Assembly (NCBI RefSeq): GCF_000203815.1
Contig: NW_004457639.1
Coordinates: 372,001-436,000 of the forward strand
Length of the DNA stretch: 64,000 bases
Reading direction: 5' to 3'
Source of the DNA: Cavenderia fasciculata
Lineage: Eukaryota; Evosea; Eumycetozoa; Acytosteliales; Cavenderiaceae
A program made the translations under genes and the position numbers. Each line of letters opens with the position of its first letter. Position 1 is the first letter of the stretch. Positions 1 to 10,684 of this stretch are shown piece after piece. Under the pieces are notes generated by a model. That model did not search any database and was not told the origin of the DNA. It saw nothing but the letters and a program-made list of their open reading frames with translations.

Positions 1-2
1 CT

Positions 3-1080
3 TTTACAACTACTTCTCCCAACTATTTGGCACAATTCAAGGAGAACCTAGACTCACTCTACACACTCGAACAAAAGTTGGTCAAATCTGATGATGAAGA
101 AGAGAAATCACGTCTCTTTGAAGAGGATCAAATAGAGGCACAAGAGACATTGGCAGTAATGGCATCACAACCATTCAAAGAGATCTATCTAAAGAGTAAA
201 GATGATAACTCGTCATTTTGTATCTTTGACATTGAAACCAAGACACTACTAGAACACATCAACTTGGTCTTTAAACAGAAGCGTGAACGTGGACAACTCG
301 TATCATTCCAACGTCGTTACATTTACATGTTTGGTGGTAGAGGTAAAGGTTCAGAGTCTACTTGGGAACGTTTCAACGTTGAAAAACAGATAATCGATCA
401 GGATGGTGAATTGGGTCACGTTCAAGGTGAATGGATTGTCACTTGTACAGATAACCTAAGATATATCTACCTCTTATCAACTGTCAATAGAGATGGGATG
501 ATTGAAAGGTTCGATACACAGACAGAGAAATTTGAAACACTCGGAAAGGTATTATACCTTCCATCGGGTGGTACTACCCAAGGTTTCTCATTTCTCTATT
601 ATTTTAATGGCTCGATTCTAATTAAACATGAAGATGTCAAATACATGGAATCATTTGATTTAAAAACAAAGAAATCTTCAATCTATCATAAATCAACTGA
701 TAAACCTTTTAGATGTTCAAGTCAAGTACGAAAGAAAATAGAATCAAAATAGAATCAAAATAGATTTAATTGATATTAATATTAATTTTACAAATTTGTA
801 GGGAGTATTTGATGAAAAACAATATATTTATACGTATGGATATACAAACAAGGTATTACAAAGATTTGATATTAATACTAGAATGGTAGAGACTGTGTAT
901 TCAGATCCAACAAATGTTCATTGTTTCAATACACATCCATTTATTTATTGTCAAGCTACCAATACCATTTATTTTGCAACTAGAAAATCAATTAGAAGTT
1001 ATAACCTAACGACCAACCAATTTTCAATGCTCTATTCAACAACTGAAGATAAATTAAGTATCTATTGTTGTGGAATTTAA
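3..1080 (+). CDS. kelch-like repeat protein, 5' truncated by window edge
   Basis: The reading frame is open from the left edge, so the start codon lies outside the window. The first exon ends at 725 before a GTACGA donor. A 76-bp intron (726-801, ending TTTGTAG) joins in frame to exon 2 (802-1080). The protein has repeated blocks with a beta-propeller look, such as YIYMFGGRG, RYIYLLSTVN and QYIYTYGY, each followed by a phrase like RFDTQTEKFETL or RFDINTRMVETV. This is typical of the kelch/galactose-oxidase-like families expanded in dictyostelids, often behind a B-box zinc finger and coiled coil; the acidic helical start of the visible part would fit the coiled coil. Function is unknown. The family call is moderate and no specific partner is implied. 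Confidence 0.7.
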
Positions 1081-1203
1081 AAACAAAATAACAAACAACA
1101 AATAACTTAACTTGTCATTGGTCATTGTTGTTGTTGTTTGTTGCTGTACATTTACATAAATAAACCATTTACACACAAAAAAATGTGTTGTATTATATAA
1201 CTT

Positions 1204-2372
1204 TTACTTTTCATCTACTCTTGATTTAATTATTTGAATACAGGGTTGTTGTGTTGGTGCTTGTATCCAAGTTCCACAACTACAAGCACTTCCAGTTATA
1301 TTCCATGATCCAAGTTTCTCTTTACAAACTTTGCAAACAACCTTTCCATTTGAAATTTGGTCACCATCATCTGTTAAAATGGTTATATTGATTGATGGAA
1401 TTGATACTTCTTTAATAAAATATGATGTACATGATGTTGTAGTAGATTGTTGTTGTTCTGATGATTGATGATATTGTATCTTTCTATTATTTTGATTTGA
1501 TTGATTTCTTTTAGTTGGTTTGTTGTTAGAATTATAACCTTGACCAACTATATGATAATCCAAATCCATATCAAAGAATATAAGAGTTGAACATTTCTTA
1601 CAACAATATTTTGTATCTCTCAGAGGTTCTTCCTCTTTGCTATCTTCCAACAATAATTGATCTTCTTTTAGTTTGGTTTCAAGTTGTTGTTCATAATATT
1701 TATCCTTTTCAATTCTTTTTTGGTTTCCAGTTAATGTTGTAGGTGTCGTTGTAGATGTAGTAGTTATAGTTGTATTCATTAATCTTGGATGTTGTTTCTT
1801 TTTCAATCTATTTGATTGTTGCCTTGAAAGTTGTAATTCATATTCCAATAGTTGTTTGATGAACCCATTGTTTGGATAAATGACACGTCTCTGATTGAGT
1901 ACAAATGCATAGGCTTCTTCAAAACCGATTGATTGTTTTCTCATTAGATAGGCAATTGATATGGTAGCAGATCTAGATACACCAGCAAAACAATGAACAA
2001 ATACAGTTGAATCAGTCTCTTCATTTCTTCCTTGTTCAATAAACTCAAATGTATCTTCAAAGTGTTGTTTAATATTTGCATTCTCCATATCCATAATATC
2101 AATTATTTTAAATTTAAAGTCCTATATATATCAATCCAAATGTTAGTCACTGATAATCATAGTACTATTAGTTGTATATTTGTATTTATATATATATTTA
2201 CATTGATAACATCATATTTTGGTCTAAAATCATTGATAGCTGATAGTATATGGGTTACCTTTAACTGCTTTAATAGGTTCTTCTTTCCCAACAACATATC
2301 AACAGATCCCAAATAGAATCTTGGTAATATTTGATGTATATCTTCATCATTATCTATAATGTTATTATTCAT
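1204..2372 (-). CDS. yvh1: dual-specificity phosphatase of the YVH1/DUSP12 family
   Basis: Two exons: 2372-2202 and 2121-1204, with an 80-bp GTAAAT..ATATAG intron between them; 362 codons including stop. The N-terminal third is a dual-specificity phosphatase domain with the active-site loop HCFAGVSRSAT (Cys nucleophile, Arg for phosphate binding) and an upstream general-acid Asp region DIMDMENAN. The C-terminal part carries the family's zinc-binding module: CCKKC near the middle, then CKVCKEKLGSW and CSCGTWIQAP, followed by the terminal sequence KSRVDEK. That Cys pattern is the mark of YVH1/DUSP12, which in yeast and animals helps release Mrt4 from pre-60S ribosomes. A T/Q/N-rich linker separates the two domains. 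Ribosome maturation is therefore the expected role (known for the family, not shown here). Confidence 0.88.
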
Positions 2373-2520
2373 TGTAAAAAAAAAATGATTAAAAAAAAGA
2401 GAGTGTTCAGCTGTTGGTTCTACATTTCAGGTACTCTACAATTTATATTTATAGTTTTTAGTTTGAGAAAGCAGATAGAAAGAAGAATTTATTCGTATAT
2501 CTATCTATCTGTATGAATGA

Positions 2521-3431
2521 ATGGTTGAAAGCAGTAATCTATACTTTACCAATGAAGAAATAATAGACTCACCTTCTAAAAGAGATGGTATAGACCCTTT
2601 GGTAGAAGATAATCTAAGACGATACGGTGCTGACATTATTCAAGAGGCTGGTGTATTATTGAAACTGTATGTAGGCAAATAAAGATAGATAGAGAGTAGA
2701 TATATTTATATGAACAATGCAGATATACTAACAAAGATGATTATTTAGTCCACAGATATCAATAGTTACATCACAAGCTATCTTTCATAGATTCTATTGT
2801 AGAAAGTCATTTAAAGAACATGATGTACATGTATGTTAATAAGAAGAAACGGAATAGATAGATTAGATAGATTGATTGACACCTTTTTTTTTTTAATTAG
2901 CTAATATGTATGGGAGTAATATTTGTATCATGTAAATATACAGAATCACTTAGAGGATTGAGAGCAGTGGTGAATGTATTCAACTATATACAACAGAAAC
3001 GAGAAAAGAAGACTATAGAGTTTTTGGATACCAATCAACAAAGGTATTGGGATTTGAAACATGAAGTGATCGAGGCAGAGTTGACACTACTCAAAGAGTT
3101 TGGATTCATGATGTCGGTTGAACCTCCTCACAAGTACATACTCAGCTACATGAAGTTGTTGGACCGATCCAACGAGCTAGCACAAAAGGCATGGAATTTC
3201 TTAAACGATAGTATGCGTACGACACTGTGCGTCCAGTACAAACCAGAATCGATATCGGCTGCTGCCATCTTTATGGCTGCTCGTATGCTAAAGGTTAAAC
3301 TTCCCGAACATCCCTATGCATGGTGGGAAATATTCGATACAACACATGATGAAATAGAATCAATCTCTTTTGATATTTATAATCTCTACACTAAACCAAA
3401 ACCATATTATATTCCAATTGATAAATTATAG
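2521..3431 (+). CDS. cyclin L-type cyclin
   Basis: Three exons: 2521-2666, 2749-2830 and 2901-3431, all with GTATGT donors and in-frame joins; 252 aa. The start at 2521 is the first ATG whose frame reaches the splice site. The N-terminal cyclin box includes DGIDPLVEDNLRRYGADIIQ and the exon-2 segment FHRFYCRKSFKEHDVH, which match the L-cyclin signature (an F.RF...KSF.KH type motif). The second cyclin fold holds EFGFMMSVEPPHKYILSYM and AWNFLNDSMRTTL. Cyclin L pairs with CDK10/11-type kinases and acts in transcription and pre-mRNA splicing. The protein ends soon after the second cyclin box and lacks the Arg-Ser tail found in animal cyclin L. The neighbours are unrelated. Confidence 0.85.
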
Positions 3432-3733
3432 ATAGAAATAATATAATTTTAAACACTCCCTTTTCCAATCAACCAATCAACCAACCAACCAACCAACCAA
3501 CAATATTACTATAATAGAATAAACTAATTATTAAATAATTAATTGTAAATAAACCAATAATAATAATAATAATAATATTAATACCAAGTACTATACCAAC
3601 TAATATTTCAAGTCTCAAAAAAGGGGGTTCTTCCACCCCAACCTTTAATATATAAATATTAATATTAATATGCAAAGAATCCAAACTTAATTTATACATT
3701 TATATTTCTCTCTCTCTCTCTCTCTTTCTCTCT
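3432..3733. repeat. intergenic simple repeats (CCAA, AAT, CT tracts)
   Basis: This gap holds a CCAA tandem run near 3475-3500, AAT-rich sequence and a CT tract (about 3707-3732) ending just before the next start codon. The CT tract lies where the 5' leader of the following gene should be. I see no coding potential. Confidence 0.7.
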
Positions 3734-4426
3734 ATGAATTTTACAGATCAACAACTTTTTGAAGTATCGAAAGATTTCAAGATAACATGTTATACACCAA
3801 GATCAGTGTCGATGGTTGATGTTTCCAAGGTTTGTTTTTCAAATAAATCATCAACCTCTACTACTCAATGGGCTATCTTATCACAGTCATTTATCTTTCC
3901 AAATATGTTTACTACTCAAAATCCACTCCAAGTAACCTGTCAAAGTCAATCAATGTATGGAATAGATTTTTCAAACAAATATAAATTTGATATTGGTCAA
4001 ACTCTATTCAATCCAATTGATATTTCCAAAATTGCAAACAACTTGATTCAATTATTTGGTATGTAGATAGAATAGTTAAAAGTAAAAAAATAGTTCCAAA
4101 GAATAATTAAATTAACTAATTTTTTTTTTTGAAAAGGTACACATCAAAAAGTATTTTTAAATTGTCATTATTTTATCAATTGTCTTTTAAAAGCAATATG
4201 TGAACCTGGATACAAACAAATTGAAATATCCCAAGATACTCTTCAAAAAGTTATGTTTGGTAAATTGTTTTGTCCACCAACATCTAAAAACTCTGCTCAA
4301 CTAGATGAATCAGATCAAACCATCTTGAAAATCATTGGTTCATACAATGCTAAATCAAAAAAGTGTATTGTAGATCAAAAAGAAAAGGAAAGAGATAAAA
4401 AAGAAATACTATGTCAAATATTGTAA
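3734..4426 (+). CDS. uncharacterised 204-aa protein
   Basis: Two exons: 3734-4058 and 4137-4426, joined across a 78-bp GTATGT..GAAAAG intron in phase 1. I do not recognise the protein. The N-terminal half is Ser/Thr-rich and has alternating hydrophobics that suggest beta strands. The second half contains GTHQKVFLNCHYFINCLLKA, then a charged Lys-rich tail ending in KEILCQIL. The segment with Asn-Cys followed by an aromatic and a hydrophobic helix looks a little like the active-site helix of NlpC/P60, LRAT or PPPDE-type thiol hydrolases, but no partnering His block is clear, so I do not assign that function. The correct in-frame splice and conserved-looking sequence support a real gene. Confidence 0.65.
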
Positions 4427-4609
4427 ATAATTAAATGGGTTGATTGATAGTCAATAGTAAAATTAATGAGAGTTTGTCGGCTCGTTCGTTTTTTTTTTTT
4501 TTTAATTATTATTTTTATATCACCATTTTATCATATTAGTATTATTGTCGTCTTCTCTCTCTCTATCTATCGTATCTATCGTATCAATCTATTTATATAT
4601 ATAATAATA

Positions 4610-5769
4610 ATGTTAAAAGTACAAGGATCAAAACAATTTAGACAAAGAATAGTATGCTCATTGTTGAGTGGTAGAGCAGTCAAGATTACAAATATTAGAG
4701 ATGAAGATGAAAGACCAGGTCTTGCAGACTATGAAGCATCGTTTCTCAGATTGATAGACAAGATGACAAATGGAACACGTATAGAGATTAACAATACAGG
4801 TACAATGGTCACCTTTCACCCGGGTGTCTTGACGGGAGGCAAGTTGCAACACGACTGTCCGACCAGCAGAGCCATCGGTTACTTTGTAGAGGCAGTTGTC
4901 TGCATCGCCCCCTTTTCCAAAGCACCTGTCGACATTGCATTTACAGGTCTCACCAACAATGACATTGATCTGACCATCGACACTATCCGTACCACTACAC
5001 TACCCATCATACGTAAATTCCTCGGTGGTGAGGAAGGCGACACCTCATCACTCTCTATTAAAATAGTCAAGCGTGGTGCACCTCCATCGGGTGGTGGTTT
5101 GGTCTATTTCAAGTGTCCGATTGTACAACAACTCAAACCACTTCAAATGGTGGACGAAGGAAAAATCAGACGTATTCGTGGTATCTCTTATGCTACACGT
5201 GTCTCTCCCGCCATCCCAAATAGAGTACTCGATAGTGCAAAGGGTATCCTTCTCCAATTTACTCCAGATGTTTATATTTCAAGTGATATTTATAAAGGTG
5301 CTGAAGCTGGTTCGTAAGTACAAACAAAAAAACAATGTAATATATAATATTGGTTGATTTGTTTATTGATTGATTTCTTTATTTTTTTAGATCACCAGGA
5401 TATGGATTAACATTGGTAGCAGAAACAACAACTGGATGTTGTTTATCGGCGGAATGTATGGCAAGTGAAGGAGAGATCCCAGAGGATTTGGGACAACGTA
5501 CAGCCAATTTATTGTTGGAAGAGATTTTGAATGGTGGATGTATAGATAGCAACAATCAAAGTTTGGCATTATTATTTATGATCCTTTGTCCAGAGGATGT
5601 CTCAAAGGTCCGTTTGGGAAGACTCACACCATACACTATCGAATATATCAGACATCTCAAGGAATTCTTTGGCGTTACTTTCAAGATTGAAGCAGATGAC
5701 GAAACTAAAACTATCATTTTCACTTGTCTTGGTATTGGTTATAAGAATTTGGCAAGACGTACTTTCTAA
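4610..5769 (+). CDS. rcl1: RNA 3'-terminal phosphate cyclase-like protein, RCL1
   Basis: Two exons: 4610-5313 and 5391-5769, with a 77-bp GTAAGT..TTTTAG intron that splits a Ser codon; 360 aa. The ATG at 4610 is preferred over the upstream in-frame ATG at 4466 because the extra residues are Ile/Phe-rich leader sequence. The protein matches the cyclase fold along its length: FRQRIVCSLLSGRAVKI at the N-terminus, the TGGKLQHDCP and GLTNNDIDLTIDTIR blocks, RGAPPSGGGLVYF, RIRGISYATRVSP and SPGYGLTLVAETTTGC. RCL1 differs from true RNA cyclases in lacking activity. It works with BMS1 in the small-subunit processome on pre-18S rRNA. The length agrees with the family. Confidence 0.93.
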
Positions 5770-6207
5770 AAGAAAGAAAGAAAGAAAATCTTATCTTATC
5801 ATATTGTACAATACAATATCATATCATATTCTCTATTAAAAAATAAATCAAAAAAAAAAGAAATAGGAAAACAAAAACAAAAAAGAGATTGGGGAAAAGA
5901 TTATTTATTGTTATAAATGTTATAAAATTATATATATGTATATGTTGTATGTATGATGGTATATTTTGCGCATTTTTGAATTCCACTATGAGAAAAGTTA
6001 TAAATATAAATATATATGGTTTGATAGTGATTGGATGGGATGGGATGGGATGGTTTGATTAATTCAATTATTGGATGAATAGTCTAGGGTGATTTAAATT
6101 ATTATTAATTATTATTATTATTATTTGATTTGGTGTTAGTAGTAGTATTATATTATTATTATATGGTTTGTGGTAATAAGAGGTAATAATAGTAGTTGAT
6201 GTGAAAA
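5770..6207. other. convergent intergenic region, simple repeats only
   Basis: This lies between the 3' ends of rcl1 (+) and cdc34 (-). It holds a GAAA run just after the rcl1 stop, AT-rich likely 3'UTR sequence, and about four copies of GGGAT near 6034-6053. Nothing coding was seen. Confidence 0.6.
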
Positions 6208-7141
6208 TTAATCATCATCATTATCAACATTATCATCATAATCTTCATCATCTTCATAATCATGATTATCTTCATCATCGTAGTCATAATCATCGTTGTG
6301 GTCATCGTCGTCGTATGCAGCATCATCGTAATCGTCATAAAAGTCCATTGGCTTATTCAACAACTTCATCTTTTCCACTTGTTTGGCTCTTTCTACTGGA
6401 TCAGAGTCTGGATGTGGAATGACAACATGTTGGGGTACCTTGAGATTGGCTTTTGCAATTAGCGTCTTTATACGTTTCTTGTATGCATCTTTTTCGTTTC
6501 GCCATTCAACCGATGCATCTACATTGGCCGGTGACGAAGTATTTGGTGCACTCAATAATGATATTACACTTAGTAGAATAGTTGTTACTGTCTGAGTAGG
6601 CAACCATCTTTCCTCTGGTAACTCCCCACTTGTCTCATCTTCCAATACTGGTGGATGTAAAATCGATATACAAACTCTTCCATCCAAATAAACTTAAATT
6701 ATTTAATAACAATAATAATAAAACTTTAGTAAAAGTCATTAAATCAATATTTATAGATTCACTTAATCTTACCATTAGGATGCCAAAACTCTGATGTAAA
6801 TGTTAATGTAGGAGGTGACATTGGATAATCCTGAGGGAATTTCATTAATATTTGAAATATTCCTCCATCACTATTAAAATGAAAAAGTTAATATCAATTC
6901 TACACAAGCTGGGAGTTTAATTTTACATACTAATCTGTTTCTTTTGGACCTTCAACATATGCTTTCCATTCAAATAGATTTTGATCAACCAATTCAAAAA
7001 ATACACCTTCTATTGGTTCTGATTGTATTTCTAAATTGAATCTTAAGAATTAATTCTCTACTATTCTATTATTCCATTGCATTGTTATACAATAAGTATT
7101 TACTTACTTTTGAATTGATTTTGTAATAATTTTGAAGCCAT
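6208..7141 (-). CDS. cdc34: ubiquitin-conjugating enzyme E2 R (CDC34)
   Basis: Four exons: 7141-7108, 7030-6931, 6870-6773 and 6692-6208; 238 aa with in-frame joins at each short intron. The UBC fold shows FEWKAYVEGP, YDGGIFQILMKFPQDYP, the HPNVYLDGRVCISILHPP catalytic segment (Cys nucleophile), then the acidic-loop insertion EDETSGELPEERW that marks the CDC34/UBE2R and UBE2G subfamilies, followed by TILLSVISLL and SPANVDASVEWR. The C-terminus is a long Asp/Tyr/Glu-rich acidic tail (about 45 residues), which in CDC34 binds the basic canyon of CUL1 in SCF ligases. Role: ubiquitin transfer for SCF at cell-cycle transitions. The acidic tail is encoded by GAT/GAC repeats and may vary in length. 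Confidence 0.93.
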
Positions 7142-7581
7142 CAATTATCTCTTTTTTTTTTTTCTTTTTTAAAAAAAATGTTGTACAACTGATAATAATT
7201 AATAATAATTCTAAAGTTGGTTCTAATAAAAATAATAAGATCAAAAAAGATTGAATTACAAGTAAGAGAAGGAGGAAAAAGAAGAATAAAAAATTAATAC
7301 AAAATGAAATTAATTAATTTTAAAAGGAACACCGCTTTTTAAATTAAAATAATTCTAATTGGGTAGGGTAGTCCAAGAAGAGGAAGAGGAGTGATAATTA
7401 TATTTGGGATTGGATATCCCAACTTGGGACAAAGTGTGTTGCTTGAAAATAATAACCTTAAACAAACTTTCGTACTCTTCTCTCTCTCTATTCTACAACT
7501 TATTATAATATGGTTGATTGATTTGATGATTGATTTGATGATTGATGTTTGATGATTGATCAAATACCTACATTCTTTATT

Positions 7582-7612
<31 letters not shown>

Positions 7613-7669
7613 CTTTTCTTTTTAAATGACTATTCAATGTAGTTTATTTGGTTTCTTTGTTTGTCTGTT

Positions 7670-7700
<31 letters not shown>

Positions 7701-8101
7701 TTTTTTATTTATTTATAGTTGGGTTTTAGATTGGATTATAAACAATTGTGTAAAGAATGGATGGCTGGCTTATTGTTGTTGTTGTTTTGCTGCAGCAAAT
7801 ATTCATTAATTATGTGTTGTTGTGTAAATAAAATTAATACAAACAATCGTACGATTCACTAAATTTTTGTTGTGTTTTGGTTGGTGGTGAATGGACTACC
7901 ACACACACCTCACCGTAGAGTGACACCGTTAGAACGAATAGAGTCGACACCAACACACACTCTACAAATGGAAATGAATGTTGTTGTTCCTTTTTTCTCT
8001 CTCTCTTTCTATTTCCATCCAGGTGCACACTATACGACACTCCAAACCAACATACCAATCATGTCGTCTTGATTGAACTACCTCCAACATACAGTCAGTA
8101 A

Positions 8102-8197
8102 GTCAGTGAGTGATCTTCTATTTTAATCTATTCTTGACTGATTTGTTTGTTTTTATTTTTAATTTAAATCGATTGACCTTTTGATGCAACTAGATTG
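8102..8197. repeat. diverged repeat, copy 1 (copy 2 at 8592-8690)
   Basis: On the plus strand this copy contains TGAGTGATCTTCTATT and, about 60 bases on, GATTGACCTTTTGAT followed by AGATTGG. The region 8592-8690 carries the same two anchors in the same order and spacing (TGAGTGATCTTTTATT, GATTGACCTTCTGAT, AGATTGG), with diverged sequence between. On the minus strand the second anchor is the very end of a protein-like reading frame in copy 1, so the repeats look like the 3' ends of two related genes or elements. Confidence 0.5.
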
Positions 8198-8460
8198 GTA
8201 TCTCTCTTATGTTCGACATCATCACGGACAATAAGAGAAGCCCTCAACAATCCCAAGTCCTCATTGATGTCAACCAGACCCCAGCTGGATAGATAATGTG
8301 AGCTCCTCCTTCCATGATAAAATTTTCTGACTTGACCATCTTCCAGATAAAACGGCCACCTTGTTGTAAAGGAGACGACTCATTACAGGATTGATGGAAA
8401 TGGACTGAAGGAAACTATCACAAGAGTTGACACCTTGGTAGGGAAAAGGTATATACATAG
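8164..8460 (-). pseudogene. decayed coding fragment (unidentified)
   Basis: The minus strand shows protein-like sequence split over three frames. One frame gives YQGVNSCDSFLQSISINP and continues to LYNKVAVLSGRW. A second gives GGRFIWKMVKSENFIMEGG and AHIIYPAGVWLTSM. A third, open for about 70 codons and ending at a TAA at 8164, gives SSWGLVDINEDLGLLRASL and VRDDVEHKRDTNLVASKGQ. I cannot identify the family. Shifts between frames over 300 bp suggest a frame-broken gene or element remnant. A live gene with unusual splicing is possible, but I could not find matching splice sites. Copy 2 at about 8.6 kb shares only the 3' end. Confidence 0.35.
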
Positions 8461-8591
8461 ACCTTTCTTGAAATATACATATTTTCTATTTCTTTTTTTT
8501 TTTGTAATAGAATATAACGTGAAAGAAAGAAAGAAATAATTAAAGAGGAATTATTCTTTTTAACCCCCACCCTCCTTGTTTAATTTATGTG

Positions 8592-8690
8592 TCATTGAGT
8601 GATCTTTTATTCTCTACTGACCAATCAACAAACATTTACCATTCGTTCGTTTTCTTTTTTATTTTGATTGACCTTCTGATTACGAGATTG
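8592..8690. repeat. diverged repeat, copy 2 (copy 1 at 8102-8197)
   Basis: Partner of the repeat at 8102-8197. On the minus strand the aligned end reads CCAATCT.GT, then ATCA, then AAGGTCAATC in both copies, with a one-base length difference in the middle. The upstream minus-strand sequence (to about 8830) is open in more than one frame but does not obviously match copy 1. Confidence 0.45.
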
Positions 8691-10684
8691 GGACGAATCG
8701 AAAGATAACGTAAAAATAGGGCTTGTTGGTCTACATGTCCTCCCTCTCCACATTATCGCAAAGAGACAATCGGATCTTTGTGGCGATCGACCAAATGCAA
8801 CCGCGAAGAGAAGGACCTTTTTTCGTTGTTTTTTTGAAGAGCAAAAAAAAAATTCAATTTTTTTTGCAAGGGAGATTCCAAGTTGGCTCGTCCTCTTGTG
8901 CTTGAACAGATTGTTGCACTCCCAAGTGAAAGAATAAGCTTATTCTCCCACCGTATTATTATTTATTATATTATTATTATTATTTCCCAACCATCATACA
9001 GAGTAGATTACTAGTAAATATCAATCAATCAATATCAATCAATCAATCATTCAACCAGATCTGGTTGTTGTACAAATAGAGATAGATAGGAATTTTTCTT
9101 TTGGTTTGTACTTTTTTTTTTTATTATCTTGTCGTCTTTGTTGTTGTTGTTGTTGTAGTTGTTGTTGTTGTATGTAGATAGTTCTCATCATTCAAGCAAC
9201 AGGTCCAACCAAACCATAAACTCTCAAAAACTATAGATTTTAGGGGTTTGGAAAAATATTACTAGATCAAAAGTCGAGAGTTATTTATAGAGAGAGAGAG
9301 AAAAGAAAAGAAGAGAAGAAGAATATATATATATATAGGTTAGTGATCAACATATATAGGCAAGTCCCAACCGATTAACTGTCCTCTAGTCAGTTGATCA
9401 ACTCGGACGGATATGGCGCAAACTAAACTACTCGTCCTAGTCAGAGTGTGAGTGATGTTCATCATTGTACGCAAACCATCTCCATAGCAAAATACTATTT
9501 CAAGAGGGTTAGCCAATCAATCAATCAATCAATCCCAAAAGAAGAGTCGACTTGGTAGTGTAGTCAGTTCACCTCTTGTTTTGTTGTTCTGCTAGCAGTG
9601 TATCACACCCACCGCAGTAGTTTTCAATCGCCTAACCCCAACCCCCGCCATCCATGCAATTCAATTTCGAGTGGTTTGGGTAACACAAACACCACTATCA
9701 TTTTTTCCAAACAAACAAGCATACAACCCTCGCCAACAGGAGGAGAGGATTTTGATCTTTCTCTCATCCTTGCCTACATCTCTCTCTGTTCTCCCCTCGT
9801 TTCCATCCCTTTTTTTTTTTTAATTATTTTCCTCTCTCTCTCTCTCTACTTTTGTCATTATATTATTATTATTATTGGTAGTAGTAATAGTAGTAGTCTT
9901 CTCTTCTCCTCTTTTTCCATTCTTTAAATTATTATTATTATGCATTACAGAGTAGATTAGTATATCATCGCGAGTAGAGATAATCCACAACAAACTAAAT
10001 TGATCAATCAACCAACCAACCAACCTATATCCAACCTGCAAACCTAATTTAAATCCATCCCCTCCTCAAGTGATAATAATACAAAAAAGAAGGAAGTTCA
10101 TCACTTTTTTTTTTTTTTTTATAATTTTTTTTTTCAAAAAGGAATCGTTATCTTTTTTTTGGTTGTTTACCTGCTCTTTGTTCTCTTTCCCTCCCGCTCT
10201 TTTAAAAGATTAATATACTCGACTCTATTGATTGGTTCATTTGATCAAATGAAATAGTAGTAGTAGTAGTAGTAGTATTCTTCGTCCATTCATTCATTCA
10301 TTCATCCACCCACACCACAATCTCTCAACAAGATCAAAATCTATACGATAACAAAACAGAATCATCATCATCAAATTTATTTATTTATTTATTAAATCAC
10401 AAGTGTTGTTTTTTTTTTTTTTTTTTATCTCTACAACCTTTTTTTCTTCTTGTTCACACAATCAATCAAATAGAAATAGAATTAGGTTTAATAATAATAA
10501 TAAATAATTGTTATTAATTATTTATTTTTTTCAACATTTTGTAAATAGCAGCCAAACAGAATAATAATTATACAACTAGCCACAAACCCTTTTCTCCCCT
10601 TTTTTAGAACAAACTAAAATCAACAACAATAAAAGCAACAAAAACAACAACAACCAAACAGATAGAAGGATAGATAATCAAGAA

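Larger units (their letters stand above)
7142..10684. other. 3.5-kb gene-poor region with simple repeats and decayed fragments
   Basis: No intact gene was found between cdc34 and the PP2A subunit gene. The stretch holds CTTT and CTT microsatellites (about 7590-7700), AAT and GTT runs, long T tracts (10106-10130, 10410-10430) and two related decayed fragments, annotated separately. ORFs in it are short, differ between strands and have low-complexity composition. The last few hundred bases, rich in CAA/AAC just before 10685, are probably the promoter and leader of the PP2A gene. A somewhat more GC-rich patch at 9380-9500 has no recognisable identity. Confidence 0.6.

Noticed and set aside
3469-3699. 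76-codon minus-strand ORF
   Set aside because: It consists of AT-rich simple repeat translation (poly-Ile, GWLVGWLIG) and has no support.
7834-8072. Overlapping ORFs on both strands
   Set aside because: Neither shows protein-family character; they sit in CA/GT-rich sequence. Kept only as part of the gene-poor region.
9598-9927. 109-codon plus-strand ORF in the gene-poor region
   Set aside because: Ser/Phe/Ile runs from CT and ATT tracts; no splice context or motif, and a competing ORF on the other strand is equally poor.
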